Source: Gracilaria caudata (Eukaryota; Rhodophyta; Florideophyceae; Gracilariales; Gracilariaceae). From it: a stretch of DNA of 12,109 bases. Of this stretch, positions 7,350 through 12,109 are shown one piece after another. The stretch is from NCBI GenBank assembly GCA_030374735.1, contig JASCIV010000798.1, positions 1-12,109 on the forward strand. The letters are read 5' to 3'. The position numbers were made by a program, and so were the translations under genes. The notes beneath the pieces were generated by a model. It saw only the letters and a list, made by a program, of their open reading frames with translations. It was not told where the DNA came from and made no database searches. Position 1 is the stretch's first letter, and each line of letters starts with the position of its first letter.

Positions 7350-8057
7350 TGGGAGAGATGCGTGTCGAATTGTAATCGTGAGATGAAAACGATGCCCGGG
7401 GCTGAGGATAGCGACTGAACGGTGTGTGGCTCCTGCTTTTGTTTATGCTTCTTCAGAATACCTGCTGACAATGCAGAGTCGTGCATCTATTCTCAGCAGC
7501 TTAGAAGATTCGAGGATTAATGAGTCGGAAGATCCAATATCTCCTCTCTAAGCAAGGATTGAGGCCTCTTTTAATATGATTCTTCGTCATGGTCACAGAT
7601 GCTTATCTAAGATTCACTTAATTACATTACGAGAGGCCATTTCTGCCAGTGGGCGATATCTATGATGTCTTAGTGCCGCTGACATCAGCAGCCTGCAAGG
7701 GCGTTTGTAAGGGGGTATGATAAACTTATATAACTGAGCTTGAAGTGATTCAAATTGATTGACTTTGCTCTTCGAATAGTTCATCGCATATTTATTGCAA
7801 GAGTGCAACTCTTTAACTCCGCCAAGCTGCCTCTGGCTAAGCGTCGCGACAACGGACGCAGAGTACGTCAGGTGGATACAGTTATCCGACGAACTTCGAG
7901 ATGGTTGCTTCCAAACTGACCCTCTCGAGGTTCCTCAAAATTGATTTTTGCTAAGATAATTGTAATCCCAAATTGCGGAAATAGAATTATCGGAACAATA
8001 ATTTTTAAGGACTCTTGCTTGAGCTCAAAAAGTATCACAACTCAGGTTTTTTTGCGA

Positions 8058-8070
8058 GAGATTAAATCTC
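8058..8070. promoter_or_regulatory. 13-bp palindrome GAGATT-A-AATCTC
   Basis: This perfect dyad has 6-bp arms and one central base, about 270 bp upstream of the chosen start of the membrane protein. The AATCTC half recurs near 8107, 8162 and 8191. It is a candidate dimeric transcription-factor site. Confidence 0.35.
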
Positions 8071-8080
8071 CCCTTGCCAA

Positions 8081-8143
8081 TTGCTGACGCATATGATACA
8101 AACCAGAATCTCCACGAGATATGGATACAAGTTGCTGACGCAT
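8081..8143 (+). repeat. Direct repeat TTGCTGACGCAT, 51 bp apart
   Basis: The 12-mer TTGCTGACGCAT occurs at 8081-8092 and 8132-8143. It contains TGACGCA, close to the AP-1/CRE core bound by bZIP proteins. Both copies lie 200-260 bp upstream of the membrane-protein start, so they may be paired upstream elements. If translation began at the upstream ATG (8093), the second copy would be coding. Confidence 0.45.
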
Positions 8144-8161
8144 GCAAAACTTTGCTCGGTA

Positions 8162-8174
8162 ATCTCGTCGAGAT
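8162..8174. promoter_or_regulatory. 13-bp palindrome ATCTCG-T-CGAGAT
   Basis: This is a second dyad with 6-bp arms and one central base, the same architecture and an overlapping half-site (ATCTC) as the one at 8058-8070, about 104 bp apart. It is a candidate regulatory site for the downstream membrane-protein gene. Confidence 0.35.
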
Positions 8175-8341
8175 GCGATGTAGATGAAAATCTCCCACAC
8201 ACGAGCACATTGCGCGCAGTTGCTCCAGAGACAATCAACGGGATCCATCCTTGTACCTTCGACCGTATTACCTTCTCTGAGAAGTCTTTCAATCTGAGTA
8301 CTGTACTGATCACTCTTACGACTCCTACCAACGTTCAAAGC

Positions 8342-9223
8342 ATGGATTCCTCACAGCGTGATGAGGTCGTATTCGACAAACAGTTCAAATCTGTTTCCGT
8401 TGTTCTGTTTATTTCATTCGTCGCTCTCAGCTACTCGCTGTCGATGCTTCCAGAGACCGGAGCACCGCCACCGGGATATGAGCTCTCAGATCGCACATGC
8501 ATCACCGGCGGTAGGAAGCGTGGGCTGATAATGACTCACATTCTCGCCTTCGTGTTGATCCCCTTTGCCATGAGGGTCTTCTACACCTCGCTCGAGGCCC
8601 TTCATCTTCCCAAGTCCTCAATATTCGCCTCACAGCTCGGTCTTGCTTTCATCATGGTGGCCATTGCTGCCGAAATTGGTTGGCATGTCACTCAGTGCTG
8701 GTACTACGTCAACCAGTACACCATGCTCAACTTCTTGTTCTACTTCTTCCTGCTCTCAGCGTTTGCGTTATGGAGTAATGGACTTGTTCACACCTTCACT
8801 GCTTTGGATAACTGGCTCAACGGCTTATTCGCACTGTTTCTTATCATCGTATCCGTTCTGTACCCGATTGGTGCGGCCACTGATAACGGAATGTACAAAG
8901 TACCCATTTACATTGCCTTGACTGTCATCTTTGCTGTGCTCACGTTTCGAGCATATGTCCTTCTCGAAGACTGGAAAGTAATCTTCTTTCCCATTTTCTC
9001 AGTTGTGGTCAATCTTTTCTTTGTCTTCTTGCTTCAAAAGTATGGCGGTAATCCATACGATGATGTACAGGAGCTTCCAAACGCCTTCTACCATATTGCA
9101 CATGATTTGCTTGGAACTGAGGCAGGCGTGTTGATCTTCACTGTATTGGTCTATCAAAAGGGAAGGCAGGTTAAAATGTCTGGTGAAGGGGCGCCTTTAC
9201 TCGGCGAGGCAAGATCGACTTGA
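8342..9223 (+). CDS. Multi-pass membrane protein of unrecognised family
   Basis: This 293-residue protein has seven or eight hydrophobic helices at about 17-37, 61-83, 94-115, 127-147, 158-178, 185-207, 211-232 and 257-272. A Pro/Gly-rich loop (38-60) follows the first. Polar residues near the membrane stand out: E111 and H115 in EIGWHVTQCW, and H251, H254 and D255 in FYHIAHDLLG before the last helix. Such His/Asp sets occur in membrane hydrolases of the CREST type (ceramidases, PAQR, Per1), but the spacing here (HxxHD) is not the canonical one, so that link is a guess. The tail carries EGAPLL, an acidic dileucine motif of the [DE]xxxL[LI] class that directs proteins to endosomal or vacuolar membranes. 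I chose the ATG at 8342 (A at -3, G at +4); an in-frame ATG at 8093 would add 83 residues. Confidence 0.82.
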   Translation: MDSSQRDEVVFDKQFKSVSVVLFISFVALSYSLSMLPETGAPPPGYELSDRTCITGGRKRGLIMTHILAFVLIPFAMRVFYTSLEALHLPKSSIFASQLGLAFIMVAIAAEIGWHVTQCWYYVNQYTMLNFLFYFFLLSAFALWSNGLVHTFTALDNWLNGLFALFLIIVSVLYPIGAATDNGMYKVPIYIALTVIFAVLTFRAYVLLEDWKVIFFPIFSVVVNLFFVFLLQKYGGNPYDDVQELPNAFYHIAHDLLGTEAGVLIFTVLVYQKGRQVKMSGEGAPLLGEARST

Positions 9224-9906
9224 ATCCGAAGAAGAAGCCTTCGCCCAATTGCTTCAAACATAAGGACCAAAATAAACAGTTGGATCCCATTTCGAGAGCT
9301 TTTGAGGTTCGCCAAGTATTAGAACATATCGCTTCCCACGTAGCATGCAACGCCGTATTCAGGGAGACAATCCATTGCAAAACAACGATTGCTCTTCTAA
9401 TGTCAAACTTCTCCTCAACAGGATCAAGTGGGACACTTGCTTTCATTATCCTCGTAGATCTTCGTCCGTGTCAGTAGTACTGTACATTAGGTGGCACCCA
9501 TTTACATAGAATAGCACCCGTTTACGCATCTGCTTCTTTCACTATTAAAGCAGTGCTGAGGAGAACCACACACACAGTCTTGTTCTCCAACGCCTGACTG
9601 CTCATTCGCTCTCACAGTCCGTATTCATAGATTTCTGGGCATATGGTTTTGGTCGCCCGGGCCCATACGGTTGAAGATGCCCTACAGACAGGATGCGCTT
9701 CAGAAGAGGCACAGCCAGAGCTCTTGTTCCGTCTTCGATTTGGTCTTATCTAGTACGAGTAGTTTTTTGAAGGACGGGATAAAAAGGGCTTCTTTTTCGT
9801 AACTCGAGCCTCGTTTAACAAAGAACTATAGTGCTAAAATGCGAACCGTCATCGATATTTTATCATTCTAATAGCACTTTCGAAAAATTTTGGAGCAACA
9901 GGCTGG
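9224..9906. other. Intergenic region between convergent genes
   Basis: The 3' flanks of the membrane protein (+) and the small hypothetical gene (-) lie here. AATAAA at 9271-9276, about 50 bp after the membrane-protein stop, is a possible polyadenylation signal. GCACCC(A/G)TTTAC occurs twice, at 9494-9505 and 9514-9525. The overlapping frames at 9171-9446 (-) and 9220-9477 (+) look like chance. Confidence 0.5.
9271..9276 (+). other. Possible polyadenylation signal AATAAA
   Basis: This is a canonical hexamer about 48 bp after the membrane-protein stop codon, on the same strand. The position is right for a eukaryotic poly(A) signal. Many algae do not depend on this exact hexamer, and it can occur by chance. 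Confidence 0.35.
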
Positions 9907-10266
9907 CTATGCGAAGAAGACTTTCATTCCAACCTTAAGAAACCCTTCTTCATCGATAAAATTTTCCTCCAGTCTGTGTTCCGCTAGCAGGGCATCCACT
10001 GCAGATTCGTTCCACTCGTTTTGGGTCCTTGTAAATGTCAACGATGCTCGTGATGAATTTGCCTCATTGCCGGACTGATCGAACGATATACGCAGCAGCG
10101 CGTTGGAAAGCTTGGTTTTTAGCACTTTCTTTGACCCCGAGGCATTCTTAAATCTTTCAGGCATCTCTGGCGGCTCCCGTTGGCGTCTAACAATTGGATG
10201 ATTCTTGCGCAATTCGTGAAACGAGTTCATAAATGCATCCATATCAAGTAAACCGGACTGATCCAT
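9907..10266 (-). CDS. Small hypothetical protein, possibly the 3' part of a gene
   Basis: This 119-residue protein reads from the ATG at 10266 to TAG at 9907. It is polar and hydrophilic, with a basic middle (RRQREPP, SKKVLKTK) and an acidic C-terminal third (LEENFIDEEGF). No signal peptide or membrane helix is seen. DQSG occurs twice; the first, in DQSGLLDMDAF, vaguely recalls an EF-hand loop but lacks the final Glu and the usual ligands, so I do not call it one. The frame is open about 45 bases further upstream to a stop at 10309-10311 and reads very acidic residues there. The coding sequence may thus continue from an upstream exon. Mixed codon use and sensible composition favour a real gene, but no homologue is recognised. 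A hAT-type MITE lies about 100 bp upstream of the start. Confidence 0.45.
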   Translation of the reverse strand: MDQSGLLDMDAFMNSFHELRKNHPIVRRQREPPEMPERFKNASGSKKVLKTKLSNALLRISFDQSGNEANSSRASLTFTRTQNEWNESAVDALLAEHRLEENFIDEEGFLKVGMKVFFA

Positions 10267-10358
10267 TTTTTCCACGACTACATCTTCTACGTCATTCTCG
10301 TCTACAGTTCAACCAACGCCCGCTTGGCTGAGATGCAGTTGTAGCATATGTTGCAACT

Positions 10359-10366
10359 CTGTTATG
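10359..10366. repeat. Left 8-bp target-site duplication CTGTTATG
   Basis: CTGTTATG directly precedes the left end of the element and is repeated exactly after its right end (10903-10910). The flanking base differs on each side, so the duplication is exactly 8 bp, the length made by hAT transposases. Confidence 0.93.
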
Positions 10367-10436
10367 CAGGGGCGTATTTGTGACTAACTTTTTTGGCCAT
10401 CATTAAAGTCATAGTCAACAGCAAAATGAGCATAGT

Positions 10437-10456
10437 TAGTCACATCTAGTCACATC
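10437..10456 (+). repeat. Subterminal tandem repeat TAGTCACATC x2 in the MITE
   Basis: The 10-mer TAGTCACATC is repeated head to tail. Its TAGTCAC core matches the inner part of the terminal inverted repeat (GTGACTA on the other strand). It is probably a subterminal transposase-binding repeat. Confidence 0.6.
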
Positions 10457-10737
10457 TAAACAGGTTAGGAAATGGGATTAATTTTTGATACTTAGAAGCC
10501 ACCAGTCGTCCCGTTTCCTTACAATTGACTTATGCTAGGACAACCCAGGCATTTACTATCGTTTTTCAATGCTAAAAAACAGGACCGATGGCCACTCGGT
10601 GCAACCATGCAGAGCTCAGTGTTGAGAAAATCTGTTATCCAGGATTAGATGTTCAAACTGTACACATTTTAATATTGCAGTGCTCTTAACTTTTTGTGTT
10701 GAAGGTAAACAAAAAGTGGCCTGAAAGTTTTTGCTCT

Positions 10738-10790
10738 GTACACGTGTCTCTTTCTCAATGGTTCCTTGAGAACCACGTGTTCACGTGTAC
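10738..10790. repeat. Nested inverted repeat with three CACGTG boxes
   Basis: GTACACGTG (10738-10746) pairs with CACGTGTAC (10782-10790). Inside, TTCTCAA (10752-10758) pairs with TTGAGAA (10766-10772) around a 7-base loop. CACGTG, the core of G-box/E-box sites bound by bHLH and bZIP factors, occurs at 10741, 10774 and 10782. The structure lies inside the MITE and could fold as a hairpin or bind factors. Confidence 0.75.
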
Positions 10791-10902
10791 GACGTGTCGT
10801 ATTTATGACTACATGTGACTAGATTTTCGACGCATATGCAAGTCAGTCAGTCAGAACTCAATGGTTTTTGGCTATAGTTAGTCAGTCACATATACGGGCC
10901 TG

Positions 10903-10910
10903 CTGTTATG
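10903..10910. repeat. Right 8-bp target-site duplication CTGTTATG
   Basis: This is the exact copy of the left duplication at 10359-10366, immediately after the terminal CTG of the element. Confidence 0.93.
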
Positions 10911-12109
10911 GCATCCTGAGCAGCGACTGAGTTTTCAACCGAATCAGCCTTTGGAGAAGCAAGCTTCTCCAACACAAAGTACGCAAAGCTCCTATAGCGC
11001 TCTTTATTTCACTTATATCGATACTGTCAGTTTAGCTTCTCTGTAGATTTGGGAAAAAATGATTAGAAGAGAGTGAACATGTAAGAACTCTGTCCAAAAG
11101 CCAAATTCATTATTATTACTAGTTCCACTGGAATTCGTTTACAATTCGGATACGAGTAGAGTACATATCCCTCGGAAAAGGGGACTTAACGCCTTGTAAA
11201 GAGTAGGCACAGTAGTTCCCTCTCTTTCGAAGACCAAATCGAGAAACAGAAAGGGAACGATTTTTTCAGTTCGCATTTGTAGGATATGAACTCAAATGAC
11301 TTGTTTCCTTTGAGCAAAAGAGAATTGTTACTTTTTAAGCCCTGTGACGGAGAGAAGCAGAATATTTGCTCTGCTAGCATTTTTTATCAGAATATTATTG
11401 ATAAAATTTAATCAGCAAAACTTGCATTAGTTCTACTTCGTTTTGTCGAAAAAAACTTTTCTTTGAGCAACATGAATATATTTTTTTCAAATATCCCTTT
11501 TAAAATGCCGTTACAAGCACCAAAATACCGGTTGTTTCCTTTCTATCACCCGACATTCCAAGCAAATCGTGTGCAAGTTTTAATTTTTCTTGAGTTTGAC
11601 ATATTTTTTACAGGCATCAAAGATCAGTATCAGTATCACTGATTGAAAGTTTCTTTCGCAAATAATGTTCAGCTTTCAGTATATTTAATCCATTTTACAC
11701 GAACTGTACGCTGCTTCTAGAATGTTTATTTCGAGCGATAAAGCCTGGATTTTTGCAGTTTTGATTCGAAGAAACTGTTGTGGCGCATATGTCCAAGAAG
11801 TTCAAACAGCAATAAATTGCAACAGTACTGTATGCCGTGTTGTTTTACGCCTACGCCAAGGTACCATGATGTGTAAGCTTGGCACAAATGGAATACGTTT
11901 TAATGAAAGCAACAATTATGGTACCTTATATTGTAAATCTGCCAGTCTATGTGATTGAAATACTCTAAACATCAATTTGGTAAAAAGCTACAATGCGGGA
12001 CACCAATGAAATACACCAATGATGTTTCGGCAGTTTTGAGTTATTGTTCCTGCTAATTGTGCATCATGGTTCCAACCGTTTGGAGCTGTAGATATGTGAA
12101 TTTTGTGAT
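10911..12109. other. AT-rich right flank without a supported gene
   Basis: About 1.2 kb of AT-rich DNA. The longest ATG frame (11722-11958, +, 78 codons) has six scattered Cys but no signal peptide, no domain and no recognisable homologue; I do not call it. A 64-codon minus frame (11186-11380) is equally weak. ACACCAATGA occurs twice near 12000-12025, and TCAGTA is repeated near 11624-11635. No RNA gene or element end was seen. Confidence 0.55.

Larger units (their letters stand above)
7350..8341. other. Intergenic region between divergent genes; promoters of both
   Basis: About 1 kb separates the start of the hydrolase (-) from that of the membrane protein (+). Short frames here have no family resemblance. 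A TTATATAA string near 7727 is the most TATA-like motif but lies far from both starts. Symmetrical GGATACAGTTATCC sits near 7873-7886. The last 300 bp hold two 13-bp palindromes and a 12-bp direct repeat, listed separately. The frame of the membrane protein is open through 8081-8341. Confidence 0.5.
10367..10902. mobile_element. 536-bp non-autonomous hAT-type element (MITE)
   Basis: The left end begins CAGGGGCGTATTTGTGACTA and continues AC. Read on the opposite strand, the right end begins CAGGCCCGTATATGTGACTG and continues ACTAAC. The two terminal inverted repeats match over about 22 bases, with a few mismatches and a 4-base insertion (GACT) in the right one. An identical 8-bp direct duplication (CTGTTATG) flanks the element. 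CAG-starting ends and an 8-bp duplication are the signature of the hAT superfamily. No transposase or other long frame exists inside, so the copy must be moved by an enzyme encoded elsewhere. TAGTCA/TGACTA motifs crowd both subterminal zones, as is usual for hAT transposase binding. The perfect target duplication suggests a fairly recent insertion, although the mismatched ends show some decay or natural asymmetry. Confidence 0.9.

Noticed and set aside
8081..8341. N-terminal extension of the membrane protein from TTG 8081 or ATG 8093
   Set aside because: The stretch holds palindromes and direct repeats and lacks a membrane segment or clear targeting motif, and the ATG at 8342 has a strong context. 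Not fully excluded.
9943..10266. EF-hand in the small hypothetical protein (two DQSG motifs)
   Set aside because: The loop lacks the acidic residue at position 12 and the normal ligand pattern at positions 1, 3 and 5; the second DQSG has no flanking helix pattern.
11722..11958. 78-codon Cys-containing plus-strand frame as another small Cys-rich peptide
   Set aside because: Cysteines are irregular, there is no signal peptide and no similarity to the knottin repeat; it lies in AT-rich DNA where such frames are expected by chance.
1..12109. tRNA, rRNA or CRISPR array
   Set aside because: Scanning for tRNA T-loop motifs, rRNA-like strings and regularly spaced palindromic repeats gave no candidate; the only regular array is the coding knottin repeat.

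Overview
The window looks like nuclear DNA of a eukaryotic alga. Genes are well spaced, there is no operon structure, coding sequences are apparently intron-free, and gene-poor stretches are AT-richer and hold a small DNA-transposon derivative. One protein begins with a Ser/Arg/Pro-rich leader with an early Phe, like primary-plastid transit peptides of red algae. An intron-poor rhodophyte is my best guess, but it is an inference and no marker gene here proves it.

Layout, left to right. Positions 1-989: no supported gene. 990-1763 (-): a secreted protein made of seven near-identical six-cysteine, knottin-like repeats, the most striking gene here. 1764-4177: a long non-coding stretch with an 11-bp minisatellite, a GATCTC-rich cluster and a set of palindromes upstream of the next gene. 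4178-5344 (+): a full-length Old Yellow Enzyme-family flavin oxidoreductase in which the usual catalytic Tyr is Phe. 5345-6089: convergent intergenic DNA with a 21-bp palindrome. 6090-7349 (-): a probably plastid-targeted alpha/beta hydrolase with an intact Ser-Asp-His triad. 7350-8341: divergent intergenic DNA with palindromes and a 12-bp direct repeat. 8342-9223 (+): a multi-pass membrane protein of unrecognised family with a C-terminal acidic dileucine motif. 9224-9906: intergenic. 9907-10266 (-): a small acidic hypothetical protein, possibly the 3' part of a gene. 10367-10902: a 536-bp non-autonomous hAT-type element (MITE) with clear terminal inverted repeats and an exact 8-bp target-site duplication. 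10911-12109: AT-rich DNA without a supported gene.

Gene orientations alternate (- + - + -), so each gene probably has its own promoter. I see no evidence that the genes form a pathway. The items worth follow-up are the seven-domain knottin protein, the Tyr-to-Phe change in the flavoenzyme, the orphan membrane protein, and the hAT MITE lying about 100 bp upstream of the small hypothetical gene and carrying three CACGTG boxes.
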